Counted from the stretch's first letter, positions 46,101 through 56,871 are shown. The stretch is DNA of 64,000 nt from Primula veris (GCA_963682055.1 OY821750.1:5210501-5274500), one strand, 5' to 3'. The notes: a model not told the origin generated them from the letters alone. Made by a program: numbers and translations.

Positions 46101-48054
46101 TTCTCAGAGATAGAGAGCATCTTGGTAAATTTGACTCTAAAAGTGATAAAGGGATCTTTCTTGGTTATGCTCAAAATAGTAGAGCATTCAGAGTCTTCAA
46201 TCAAAGAACCAACTGTGTTATGGAATCTTATAATGTGTTATTTGATGACCTAAAAACTGTTGATGAGATTACAGGTGATAATGAATAGCCTGAGATTGCA
46301 GAAAAAGAGAAAGAAGAAACTCAACAAACTAGGAGTCCCATAGTGGTTGGAAGTCCAGTTGCAACTGAAGTTACAACCGAGATTGGAACCGAGGTTGAAA
46401 CTCAGAATTCAACAGAATCAGAAGAAGAAGGATCTGCTATGCCAACAACAAGCAAGCCACGCTATGTAAGGACTCAGAAAAATCACTCTCTTGACAATGT
46501 CATAGGAGAAGTTGCTTCAGGTATGAAAACCAGAGGTAAAAGAAATAATGTTGTTCACTTTGCTTGTTATATTTCTCAGTTAGAACCTAAGAATATAAAA
46601 GAAGCTTTAGAAGATAGTGAATGGATTATAGCTATGCAAGATGAGTTGCATCAATTTGAGAGAAATGATGTATGGACTTTAGTACCCAGACCTTCTAATA
46701 AAAATGTTATAGGGACTAAATGGATTTTTAGAAATAAAAGTGATGAGGATGGAGTGATTATCAGGAATAAAGCTAGATTGGTAGCGCAGGGTTATACACA
46801 AATTGAGGGAATTGACTTTGATGAAACTTTTGCTCCTGTAGCTAGAATTGAATCCATTAGAATGCTACTTTCTCTTGCATGTCTGTATGATTTAAATTGT
46901 TTCAACTTGACATAAAGAGTGCTTTTCTAAATGGTGTGATTAATGAAGAAGTCTATGTCTGTCAACCTAAAGGATTTGAAGATCCTAATTTTCCTGAATA
47001 TGTCTATTTGTTGAAAAAGGCTTTGTATGGTCTAAAACAAGCTCCTAGAGCTTGGTATGATAGATTAACCAAGTACTTAATTGAAAAAGGTTTTAACAGA
47101 GGGGGAGTTGATAAGACTCTGTTCACTAAGAAAACCAAAAAGGACATAATAATTGCTCAAATCTATGTTGATGACATTGTTTTTGGCTCTACTTCTAATA
47201 AAAGAATAGAAGAATTCATTTCTGATATGAAGAATGAATTTGAAATGAGTGGTGGAGGTGAATTAACTTACTTTCTAGGATTGCAAGTTAAACAGAATGA
47301 GAAAGGCATTTTTTTATGCCAAAGTAAGTATGCAGACAATCTTGTTAAGAAGTTTGGTCTGAATGAGAGTAAAGAGAAGAGAACCCCTATGAGTACCACT
47401 CTTAAACTATCAAAAAATGATAAGGGAAAAAGTGTTTGTCCAAGTCTTTATAGATCCATGATTGGAAGTTTGCTGTATTTAACTGCTAGTAGACCAGACC
47501 TTTGCTTAAGTGTAGGAGTTTGTGCCAGATATCAAGCAAATCCTTTAGAACCTCATCTTCTAGCTATCAAGAGAATTCTAAGATATGTAAAAGGAACACT
47601 TCACCTAGGGCTATGGTATTCTAAAGATACAAACCATTTTCTAAGTGGTTACTGTGATGCTGATTGGGCAGGAAACATAGATGATAGAAAGAGTACTTCT
47701 GGTGGGTGTTTTTATTTTGGAAACAACCTTGTTTCTTGGTTCAGTAAAAAGCAAAATTGCATATCTTTATCTACTACTGAGGCAGAATATGTTGCAGCTG
47801 GAAGTGGATGCACTCAACTTATTTGGATGAAACAGATGTTAACTGATTATAATGTTAAACAAGAAATATTAACTCTTTTTTGTGATAACAAAAGTGCTAT
47901 AGATTTAGCTAAAAATCCAGTTCAACATTCCAGAACCAAACATATTGATCTAAGGCATCATTTTATTAGAGAACTATTTGAAGAAAAGAGCTTAATTTTA
48001 GAACATGTTTCAACTGAAAGACAATTAGCAGATATTTTCACAAAACCCCCTTGA
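43130..48054 (+). pseudogene. Sirevirus gag-pol, one in-frame stop and one frameshift
   Basis: A single gag-pol frame runs from the ATG at 43130. Gag (about residues 1-600) has a Copia gag domain, zinc knuckles CRECRGFGHIQAEC (about 307) and CNFCKKPGHSEIQC (about 555), and an acidic Ser/Asp-rich segment between them. Then come the protease WYFDSGCSKHMTG (about 620), pre-integrase WHKRLGHV, and an integrase core with HIDLMGP, RSDHGTEF and QQNGIVERKNRT. A TAG at 46286-46288 interrupts just before the variable linker. RT begins [16 protein letters not shown], and a one-base deletion near 46894 shifts the frame before [14 protein letters not shown] then continues with LYGLKQAPRAWY and YVDDIVFGS, and RNase H with CDADWAGNIDDRKSTSGG and TTEAEYVAAG, to the stop after DIFTKPP. 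All catalytic motifs look intact apart from the two breaks. Confidence 0.95.
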
Positions 48055-49080
48055 TACAAACAAGTTTGAATCATTAAGAAGTGACATAGGGGTATGTCAT
48101 TATCAATCTAATTGAATATTCTTGCTAAATATGTCTGTATTGAGTACCTTCAATAATTTTTATCTGTAAGGTTAAGTCTTAATTGAGCTATGATGTTTTT
48201 GTTTTGAAAAAGCCGCTTTTTTGTGTCTCAAAAACAGATGTGAGGTAACTTTTCCTTGAAAACCTCTTTGGTAATAGAGTTGAAAGCACAAAGTGCATTT
48301 TTTTTAAGATGGTTGCAAGTTTAGTTGCAACATCAGTTGGAACCTCATGCTCTCAATAGCTGGTTGGAAGTTTAGTTACAACTCCAGTTGAAACCTCGTG
48401 TTAAAAAATACTGGTTGCAAGCTCAGTTGCAACATCAGTTGAAACCTCAGTCTATTCTATAACCACCAAGACAAAGTCTTGTTATTTTTGACATCACTTA
48501 TACTCTTTCCTTGCTGAGGTCATCAAACTAGTTTTTGTGTAGAGATAAAAACGGATTTGCTCAATTTAAGCTCCCCAAATTTAATCTTTATTAGAGTTAT
48601 TCTTTGATAAACGTATTTTCTTGAGTAAATTGCTAGATTTTTTTTTTGTTCTCCTAAAAGTTAGATATCTGTTTAATTGATCTTTATCTTGAATCAAGTC
48701 AAATTTCCTTAATAAGCTTCAACTTTTGAATTTTCAAATTTTGGATAAATCTGTTTTGCAAAAGGAATGTTTATCTGTTTAATTGGCGGAATTTATCTTT
48801 CCTCCGTAATCTTGCTGTGTTTTTTTTAAAAAAAAAATCTGTTGATAAGATATTTCCTATTTTTAAGCCCAAATCTGTTTCTTAATTGATTTGCATGTAT
48901 CTATTTCCAATTTCAAAAAGATATGGTCTTTATTGCTATTTATACAAACATCTTTTCTCTATCCCAAATCAATTACATTCTACAGAATAACTCTCTCTCT
49001 CTCATCACTGTAAAACCCTAGGCTCTCTGTAAAAATCCAGTGTAAGGTTCTAAGTACGGTTACAACCCCCAGTTGCAACC
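48055..49080 (+). other. Spacer between pol and ORF3 with three motif triplets
   Basis: No ORF of note. It contains three units with a 51-bp period (octamer starts 48312/48324/48336, 48363/48375/48387 and 48414/48426/48438), each a triplet with exact 12-bp steps. A fourth triplet (49047, 49059, 49072) ends two bases before the ORF3 ATG. AT-rich sequence with long T runs fills the rest; it may contain the promoter or splice acceptor for a subgenomic ORF3 transcript. Confidence 0.75.
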
Positions 49081-50346
49081 ATGTCTAATAACCCCAGTTC
49101 TGATGATGATTGTACTCTAAGGGATTTCATATCCAAATCCCCCACCAGTCATAGCTCTAAGGCTAAGGTAAGTGAGTCTTCTTCTCCTAAGACACAAAGG
49201 ACTAAAAAGCGTGCTAGGAGGAATACTGTTAATGATCCCATAATTGCTAAGTTTGAGTATGTTCAAAGATTCAATGAAGTTGATCCTAAGTTCTGGAGTA
49301 GAAGAACGTATAGGAGATTTAGGGCCTTCTCTAGTAAAGAAATACACTGTGAAAAAAAGCTTAATTTGGTTAGTTATCCACACATTCAAGTGTATGTTGA
49401 AAAGCTGTTGCATGCTGTTGGTTTAGGAAAAACAATTACTTATGCTGATTCCTTTCTCCCTGCTGTTGTTAAAGAATTCTATGCTAATCTAAGTAGCATT
49501 GTGTTTGAAGAGGGAAATCCTGCTTATGGGAGAGTTTTTCTGAGAGGTCATACTTTGGATTTTACCCCTAAACTTATCAATGACTTCCTAGATACACCTA
49601 ATTCTTCTGTTGAAGATGTTAATTATGACATGGAGGTTATTGCTTTGGTTCTAACTGGAAAGAACAATAGATTTGATGGAAATTCCATCAAAACTTCCTC
49701 TCTCACTCTTTGTGCAGCTGTTTTGCATAAAATAGCCAGGTTTAACTGGACTCCAACCAAACAGCCTTCCAAAGTAAGCAAAGATATGGCCACTTTTCTC
49801 TATAAAATCATGTCTTCCAGGCCTATCAACTTTGGACAACATGTCTTCAATCTCATAAGAGATTTCAGTGACACAGATTCTACTTCCATTCTATTTCCTT
49901 TCCCCTGCCTAATATCTAATATCATTCTAGGCCAAACTAATTCCTTGAACAGAGATTCTCCAATTAATATCTTGGTTGAACCCTTCACTGATTGTCCACC
50001 TGCCCTGTACATTTCTGCCAAGTTGTTAAAAGAAGGGCATGTTAATGATATTTCTGGTGAGAAAGGCAAAGAAAAGGAAGAAGAGACTTCTACTGCTCCC
50101 TCAGACAAGAAGAAAGGAGTAAAGTGGTACTTACTCCAGAAGCTGGCTTATAATCAAGAAAAGAGAGCTGAATTGGATGCTGATGATTATCAAATCAATA
50201 AGCTGCTGGTGGATATCATTGAGAGTGAGGATGATAGTGATAGTGATGATTGTTTCTCTATAAGCAGTGAAGATGAGCATGAAGAGGTTGTAAGGGACAG
50301 ACCCCTAAGAGAAAAACCACCCCAGTCAAACATTCCTCGTGACTAG
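49081..50346 (+). CDS. Sirevirus ORF3 in the env position, 421 residues, intact
   Basis: Sireviruses often carry an additional ORF between pol and the 3' LTR, called env-like. This one is open for 421 codons although gag-pol is broken. Residues 1-36 are Ser/Asp-rich, and 37-48 (KTQRTKKRARRN) form a strong nuclear-localization-like basic cluster. The middle (about 85-290, with RVFLRGHTLDFTPKLINDFL and SRPINFGQHVFNLI) resembles, as I recall the family, the putative plant transposon protein domain found in many plant retroelement ORFs. The C-terminus is highly acidic (SEDDSDSDD, SSEDEHEE). I see no signal peptide or hydrophobic transmembrane segment, which argues against a true envelope. Its function is unknown; a nuclear role is inferred from the basic cluster. 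Confidence 0.85.
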   Translation: MSNNPSSDDDCTLRDFISKSPTSHSSKAKVSESSSPKTQRTKKRARRNTVNDPIIAKFEYVQRFNEVDPKFWSRRTYRRFRAFSSKEIHCEKKLNLVSYPHIQVYVEKLLHAVGLGKTITYADSFLPAVVKEFYANLSSIVFEEGNPAYGRVFLRGHTLDFTPKLINDFLDTPNSSVEDVNYDMEVIALVLTGKNNRFDGNSIKTSSLTLCAAVLHKIARFNWTPTKQPSKVSKDMATFLYKIMSSRPINFGQHVFNLIRDFSDTDSTSILFPFPCLISNIILGQTNSLNRDSPINILVEPFTDCPPALYISAKLLKEGHVNDISGEKGKEKEEETSTAPSDKKKGVKWYLLQKLAYNQEKRAELDADDYQINKLLVDIIESEDDSDSDDCFSISSEDEHEEVVRDRPLREKPPQSNIPRD

Positions 50347-50753
50347 TTTGTCAGGCTTGTGACAAATAGGGGGAGTAAAAGAAAGTTTATTATGTGTTTT
50401 TATTTTGTTTTCAGTTTGATGTTTAATATTTCAGTTTCAAGACTTTATTCTGTTTCCAGTTATAATGTATTAAGACAATTCTGTGTCTGTTCGGCTTTAA
50501 TAATTTTGCAATTTCTTTCTTAAATAAGCTTGTTGAAGTTGAATGTCTTTAGACTTGAAACAGGTCTGAAAACATACTGTGTGCATATAAATTGTGCTTA
50601 TGTGATATGCCTGCAATTCTAATTTGCAGGGGGAGCTAAAACAGATATCTTAAAAGTATTGACACAATACAAATGTTGTATTGAATTTGCAGGTGGATTT
50701 ATGTGGTTTATAAACTTAGTTGATTTGTCAAAACCAATGACAAAGGGGGAGAT
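50347..50753 (+). other. Sirevirus 3' untranslated region with repeated polypurine tracts
   Basis: Three GGGGGAG tracts occur: AATAGGGGGAGTAAAAG near 50366, GCAGGGGGAGCTAAAAC near 50627, and CAAAGGGGGAGAT directly before the 3' LTR (50741-50753). The last is the plus-strand primer. Multiple tracts of this kind are a known Sirevirus signature. Confidence 0.85.
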
Positions 50754-51977
50754 TGTTAGGACCAGATTTCTGGTCTACATATTGTTTATTGTCTATTGGT
50801 TTTCACTAAATAAATCCTAACTGTTGTTAAGAACTAAGACAGTATTGACAGGTTTCAAGTACCAGTTGCAACCTCAGTTACAACCTACTAAGTCAGTAGT
50901 AACAGGTTTCAAGTACCAGTTACAACCTCAGTTACAACCTACTAAGTCAATAGTGCCAGGTTTCAAGTACCAGTTGCAACCTAAGTTGCAACCTCAGTTG
51001 CAACCTGCTACTCAGCAATACACTGTCTAGTTCTGTAAATCTGCGTACCTATTCTTTAATGATTATTATTTGTTTAAAGTTATGCAGGTTATATTCTCAT
51101 ATCTTTCTAAAGATCTAAAATACGTTTATTGAGAATATCAAAGTGGTAAGGAAAGATTTCTTAAAAAGATATAAAGAGATTAGTTATGTTTCCTTTACAT
51201 TAACAATCTCTTTATCGTTATTCTTATACAAATCTTTATCACTTGTTTCAATCTTTGTTCCTTATCTATATTCAGTATAATTTGTTTAAAGATTGAATGT
51301 AATATGGAGTTAGGTGTTTCATATATATATGGAAAGATATTATCTCTAAATGATATTATCTTTATATGTTTCCTAATTATAGGAAAAGACTAACTCCTAC
51401 TTTCAAGCTAGTTATTTCTAACAGGTATTAACTTATGAAGATTGATGTCAATCCTACAAAAGGCAGACGTGCAATATGGAGAGATTGAAGCCAATCAAAA
51501 GAAGTCAAAAGCAATCATAAAAAGTCTTGAAGCAAGAAGATTGTTTTTACTTATAAATAGTTGATAACTTAGCTTGTAAAATGTGTGTGTTCTAAATTAT
51601 AAAGAACTCATTCTTGAGAGAATACACGTGAGCTTTAATAAGAAAACAATGGTGGGATGCCATTGATTTATAAGTGATAGTTATAGAGTAGGAGCAATAT
51701 AGAGATAGGCAGAAAAACCTAGAGGGATTCTGAGAGTTTTTCATTAAGACTTGAGTCCTATATTGTAAGCTTTTTATAATATCATAATCTGGGTAAGTGC
51801 CCCGGAGACGTAGCCTAGTTAGGTGAACTCCGTTGTTAAATGTGCTTGTGTTCACTTTGAGTACATTTAACATTTTACAGTTCTGTCCATTTAATACACT
51901 TGGTTCCAACTGGTGGTTGCAACCTCACTTGGAACCTAACTGCAAAACTGCAACTAGAACAGCGGATAGGAATTTCA
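50754..51977 (+). repeat. 3' LTR of the Sirevirus
   Basis: 1224 bases, nearly identical to the 5' LTR. It lacks one 7-base repeat near the start and has one additional 12-bp motif copy in the third 54-bp unit, so the arrays gain and lose whole 12-bp steps. Confidence 0.95.
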
Positions 51978-51982
51978 AATTG

Positions 51983-53692
51983 GTATGAAGTATTAAAGTG
52001 CAGTGTTAAGTTTGAACGAAAAGGTGTGAATTCATGAAAAAAGGGTATGAAGTTCTTAAAAAAAACTATGAAGTGTGACAAGATGCGTATGAAATTAGGA
52101 AGAAAATAGATATGAAATCCGAAAAATGGTATAAAGAATGAAAACCGGGCATGGACATGAAAAAATGGGTATTGGCCGTTTTTCGGGGAAAATAATTGTA
52201 CTTTTAATTAAAAAAATAGCGTTTATCGGTTTTTCATTTTTTTTTTACACTGTATTTTTTTTTATAAAAAGTGTAAATAGGTAGTTGAAGTTTCTTGAGT
52301 AGTATTTTAGATAGTGGTACTTTTTTGAAATAAATAGAATTTGTAACAGTTTTTTGTAATACAGTTTCTGAATTGGTACCTTTTTTTTTTACTGCCTTCT
52401 TTTTACATATGATATAAATTTATTCGAAAAAAGTTTTAAAACGTCCAAAATATCAAGCGAACGTGTAAGTGGCGAAGATAAGTATAGATTTGCGGAAACG
52501 GGTGAAAACAATAAGGTGATTCTTTGCGGAATGAGGGAGTTATATTACACCATGGTCTTGTTTGGTTGGCGAAATTATGGATGAATTGGACGACAAATCT
52601 TGTATACTGCAAAAATGATATGTTTGGTAACTCATTTTAGATGCGTACGACATGTGCACTTTCTATTTAGAATAACACTTTACTAGTTAAAATTAGCACT
52701 TTCTTATGGAAGATTTGATTTTCTGCAATTATATTGGATGATAATGTTACAACTTTTTGGTATTAAATATAGTCTCTAAATGTTCATGTTGTATTAATCA
52801 CTCTAATTATTCCATAGATCAACTTATGGGTTACAGTGATGTTTCTTTTGAGGTGTGAAACCATTTTGCCAAGTTTTTTGGTTTTCCTAAAATGTTTATT
52901 ATAGGTAACTGAAAACTTTACATTATGGAATGGTGTAAAGTTTTTGACCAAACTCATGATGGTCTTTTAGCTGATCTGATTTCTTTTGTCATTTGCTAGA
53001 AAATTTGGATTAGTAATATTAGTAACCCTAGAGCTGAATTTTTACTTTTCGCTGTTCATGGAAATTATTATGCTAATTAATGATGAGCAATTTCTGAAGG
53101 TTTTAAAACTTGAACTTAAAAAAGGCCTTTTGGTACCAACCAAGTGACACTCAAATTTATTGTAGGTATCCTATCATACCCACTCTTTTAAAAATCACGA
53201 TTTAAAGCGATAAAACCATGATAAAGCGTTTTGCGAAAATAAAATGTCTATGCTTTTTCGATATACACTTTTTGGTTGATAAAGCGCTATTAGTGCGTTT
53301 TTTACACTAAAAAGTGCGATTTTCAGGACTTGTAGTTTTTTTATTATTTGTCCAAAAAACTACGAAAACGACGTTGATTTGGGTTTAGCAATTTTATGAA
53401 AAAAATAATTCAAAATAAATTTTACCACTTGTGCTAATGATATTTAATTGCTCATTTTGACGAACTATAACATATAAGTGTGTAACAAATAGCAATTTGT
53501 AAAATGTAATAATAATTCAGCATCATCATCAAATTCACACACGGACTTACACACACAAGACATTGTTATTCTCAAGAGTACAAAAGTAAGTACTTATTAC
53601 AAGAAAAATAAATTACTCAAAACAAACCGAAATTTGAAGCACTAAAGTTGTTATGAACGAACAACCAGGCAGAAAAATGTAAAAATGCACAA
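51983..53692. other. Intergenic, no gene seen
   Basis: The start continues the sequence interrupted by the Sirevirus (GTATGAA words on both sides, for example 41811 and 51982-52100). Near 53200-53330 AAAGCG and AGTGCG words resemble the internal part of the fold-back element at 59.3-59.7 kb. No coding signal was recognised. Confidence 0.4.
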
Positions 53693-53762
53693 CTTTTATT
53701 TCACAGATATTTTATTATTCCGAATTAGAGAGGCTTGAACCTTTGTGATATGCTCCAAATGA

Positions 53763-54863
53763 TCACCAGTTGGTGATTTTCCAATAGTGGTGACCAGCAC
53801 CATGAAAGTTGCAAAGAATAACCTTTGCCCCATTCCAAGCGAATTCATGATTGATTTTAGTAACGCGCCTTATAGTTCTAGAGGAATCACCAAAATACTC
53901 ACTAGTCCACAATACAGACTTATCTATTTCATTGTATAAGTGCTTTATGAGACGAATAGGATGGTTAAGCCCGATGGAGTGTTGAAGAGTCTTACCATTG
54001 CCAACATTCGATATGCTAAAACTAGACTTCCCCTGTATGTCCTTCACTCCTGTGCTAAATCTTTCATAAATTATCCAATGTTGGTTTTTGTCAAGAGAGT
54101 TCGAGTTGGCCAGAATAATTTCACCGTCACGGACACTTAAAGAGAGGTGTGGCTCGGGAACATTGTATATTCTCTGGCCAGTGAGGTCTCCTGGATTATA
54201 TTTACTTACTCTCTTTCGTGGTGGTGGTGGTGGTGGTGGTGGTGGTTCCACCCTTCTCGGTGGTGGTGGTGGTGGTTCCACCCTTCTCGGTGGTGGTGGT
54301 GGTGGTTCCACCCTTCTTGGGGGTGATGGTGGCCTTTGTGGCGGTGATGGTCGCCTTCGTGGTGGTGATGGCTGCTTTTTCGGTGTCACTTCTTCAATGA
54401 TATTATTTGCAACATTTTCAATGGCAGCAGCTGCTTCGTCGATGATGAATTTTGCAGCACCTTCGACGGTAGCAGCTGCTCCGACGACCGCAACTGCCTC
54501 GACAGCAACAGCTGCTCCGACGGAAGCAGTTGCTCCGTCGATGATGCTTGGAGTTACTTCAACAGCAGGAGCTTCTCCGACGATGATGCTTGGAGCTACT
54601 TCAACAGCAGCAGCAGCTTCTCCGACGATGATGCTTGGAGCTTCTTTGACGGAAGCAGGTGCTCTGTCGACGATGATGCTTGGAGCTTCTTCGACAGAAG
54701 CAGTTGCTCTATCCATGATGCTTACAGCTTCATCGACGGTGGGAGCAGCTTCTTCAGGGTCACAGTCTTGTACTCCGTCGATACTTATATTAATATTCAA
54801 CATAAACACAATTTCGTCATCACTGTTTAATGTTTCGTCAATTATGGGGATTGGGGAAACCAT
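53763..54863 (-). CDS. EUL-5, EUL-domain lectin with Ala/Val-rich and proline-rich extension, 366 residues
   Basis: Single-exon frame, ATG at 54861-54863. Residues 22-30 (LNINISIDG) match LNISLSING of EUL-4, so this is the same N-terminus. Residues about 36-160 are imperfect repeats of the type EAPSIIVGEAAAAVEV. Residues 161-218 are proline-rich with three copies of RRVEPPPPPP. The EUL domain is about 220-366, with PHLSLSVRDGEI, QHW (261-263), KSVLW (315-319), FAWNG (341-345) and the end YWKITNW. Relative to EUL-4, roughly ten residues are missing between FAWNG and KVIL (the HDGT part is gone). AATAAA signals (minus strand) follow at about 53694 and 53708. Possible roles are glycan binding plus protein contacts through the proline tract; only the domain assignment is firm. 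Confidence 0.85.
   Translation of the reverse strand: MVSPIPIIDETLNSDDEIVFMLNINISIDGVQDCDPEEAAPTVDEAVSIMDRATASVEEAPSIIVDRAPASVKEAPSIIVGEAAAAVEVAPSIIVGEAPAVEVTPSIIDGATASVGAAVAVEAVAVVGAAATVEGAAKFIIDEAAAAIENVANNIIEEVTPKKQPSPPRRRPSPPQRPPSPPRRVEPPPPPPRRVEPPPPPPRRVEPPPPPPPPPRKRVSKYNPGDLTGQRIYNVPEPHLSLSVRDGEIILANSNSLDKNQHWIIYERFSTGVKDIQGKSSFSISNVGNGKTLQHSIGLNHPIRLIKHLYNEIDKSVLWTSEYFGDSSRTIRRVTKINHEFAWNGAKVILCNFHGAGHHYWKITNW
54218..54320. repeat. Tandem 30-bp repeats coding the proline tract of EUL-5
   Basis: Three units built from GGTGGTGGTGGTGG followed by TTCCACCCTTCTC encode RRVEPPPPPP on the minus strand. The first unit, nearest the EUL domain, has additional GGT triplets, so length variation by slippage is expected. 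Confidence 0.9.
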
Positions 54864-54989
54864 TTTTTTTTTGTATCTTATTTCTATATCTCAGTCTTTG
54901 TGTGAGAGATTTATGAAGATTTAAATATGATAAGCTTGTTGGTGATATTTATAAATTTTGGAACTATTGCCTAACCTAATGTTGTTTAA

Positions 54990-55115
54990 ATAATTTATTA
55001 TGTCTTCTTAGCTGGCTATAAAAGTCTTCACATGCAGCATAGCTTATTTTATATCTACTATATTTACACATAGTTGACTGATTATATAAAGAAAGACTTT
55101 ATATTTTTCACCTTC
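54990..55115 (-). promoter_or_regulatory. Conserved EUL upstream block (EUL-5 copy, diverged)
   Basis: Contains TTAGCTGGCTATAAAAGTCTTC, CATGCAGCATAGCTTATTTTAT and ATATAAAGAAAGACTTTAT in the order found in the EUL-4 block and the tandem array, about 130-240 bases upstream of the EUL-5 ATG. The similarity is weaker, in line with the greater divergence of EUL-5. Confidence 0.5.
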
Positions 55116-56147
55116 CTTCGTCAAGATATTGGATCCGCCCTTGCCACCACCCTCCCCGCCACATGGACTTGTTGGTACGCGAAGCTTTTGCAAGAGGAGA
55201 CAAGCTACAAAGAACGCATGAGAATCCGTCAAAGTTTTAAAGATTTTCAAAAAGCTAACTGAAGCTTTGATGAGGATCTCTAAAGCTTGAAACATCTTCA
55301 AGGGTCTCAAAATAAGGCCCGAGAAAAGTTCTAATGAAAAGATCAGTCGAGCTCACGATAACTTCAGAAACCTTCCGTGAAATACACGATTGTCAGTTGA
55401 ATTAAAAAAATTATTAGTGGTTTTGTCAGCTTACTTGAAATAATTAGGTCACTTAATTGTTGTTTGTCTATGTAATTGTTTGAATATGGTTTTTGCTTAG
55501 TTTCTCTGATTTGAATTGTTCTCACAAGTGTTTTTTTACTGTATTCAAACAGTGTTGTGCAATTAAAAATAAGCATAACACAAGTCTCTTCAAATTTATT
55601 CATATTAGTATAATTAGTTATTGATTATTCATTTATAATAACATCAAAAATAGAAAGATTATAATAAAAAGTTCATTTTCATTTTTATATTTTTTATGAG
55701 TTTATATTATTGTGTGAGTTGCCCTTCCCCTCCCTTTTCTTTACAAGACTTCTGCTCACTCAAGTCGTTTCACCTTGAACCGTTTCTGTATGTATGAGTT
55801 TTAAAAGCAACAAATCTTTGTCTCTTGTATCTATTGCCAGGTCCTACTATAGAGTCTACTTTTATCTTACTTTTAGAATATTTAACGGTAGCCACTTGTT
55901 TGCGAATATTTACTACATTTTCACCCATAATATTAAACTAAAGCCATTAATTTAAATCCAACTGTTTCGTAACATTCTTCATTTATTTAAGATTATTAGT
56001 ATGAATGATTGTTGAACTAGATAACTTATTTTTGTATTTTTTATGTTATTCTTGCAGTCGATTTAAAAAATATATATATCATATATATATATATATATAT
56101 AGTTGTACCGTATCTTAAAATTTCAAGATTTTCCATATTCACGTACC
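55116..56147. other. Intergenic, no gene seen
   Basis: AT-rich apart from a GC-richer patch at 55130-55260 (GGATCCGCCCTTGCCACC and following) with a 62-codon frame that matches nothing I know. It ends with a (TA)n run at 56060-56100. Confidence 0.4.
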
Positions 56148-56270
56148 CGTATAGTTAGTGAGGGAGCCAGAACTTTAGATCAGAGGGTCAAAATATTAAA
56201 AGTAAAGACTAAGAAAGAGGGGAAAATTAATTGTGCCTCCAAATTATCTTGTGCTGGTAATAGTGGCTAT

Positions 56271-56833
56271 TAGGGTGAACATAAGACAAACCAAACCGAT
56301 CCAACTGACCGAACTAAACCGATTAGTTATTTGTTTGGTTCGGTTTGAAAATTGAGAAACTGATGTAATCAGTGCGGTTTGCGGTTTCGTAGTTTCAAAA
56401 CCGACCCGACCGAAACCGACCCGACCCTTCTTATACATATATAAATAATACAACCTAAGTTGGAATATAATGTTCACTAGCTACTTTCATATAAAAAAAA
56501 TATATAATGTTCGGAAAAAAAATACATTTAGTGTACTGAACTGCATGTTTTTAACGATTTAGGTACCAGAGTATCAAAATTAACAATTGACGTACTGACT
56601 ATCATAATGCTTCTAATTCAGGTACCGCCGTTAAATTAGTTTGATAGAAGTTAGTTTCACTTTTCATTTTGGTCTTATTATTTGTAACTTGTATAAATCT
56701 AATCATTAATTTTCTGAAATGTCTCATTTTACTATAAATTTAAAAATATATAATTATATCATATATATATATATGTATATGTATATAATACACACACACA
56801 CATATATATATGTGTGTGTTAGATTAATCTATG

Positions 56834-56871
<38 letters not shown>

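Larger units (their letters stand above)
41852..51977 (+). mobile_element. Sirevirus-type Copia retrotransposon with an extra ORF in the env position
   Basis: A full-length 10.1 kb element: LTRs at 41852-43070 and 50754-51977, identical 5-bp duplications AATTG (41847-41851 and 51978-51982), a primer-binding site TGGTATCAGAGC at 43073, long gag with two zinc knuckles, pol in the Copia order (protease, integrase, RT, RNase H), a 1-kb spacer, a 421-codon third ORF and several GGGGGAG purine tracts before the 3' LTR. The last two features and the large gag are typical of Sireviruses. The LTRs differ by about a dozen substitutions and a few indels over 1.2 kb by eye, so the insertion is young. Gag-pol has one stop and one frameshift. 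Confidence 0.95.

Noticed and set aside
49081..50346. Calling ORF3 a viral envelope gene
   Set aside because: It has no signal peptide, no transmembrane segment and a nuclear-type basic cluster; only its position resembles env.
54088..54924. A 278-codon plus-strand frame rich in Gly, Ser, Thr and Ala
   Set aside because: It is the antisense of EUL-5. Its low-complexity composition comes from the repeats coding the Ala/Val and proline tracts.
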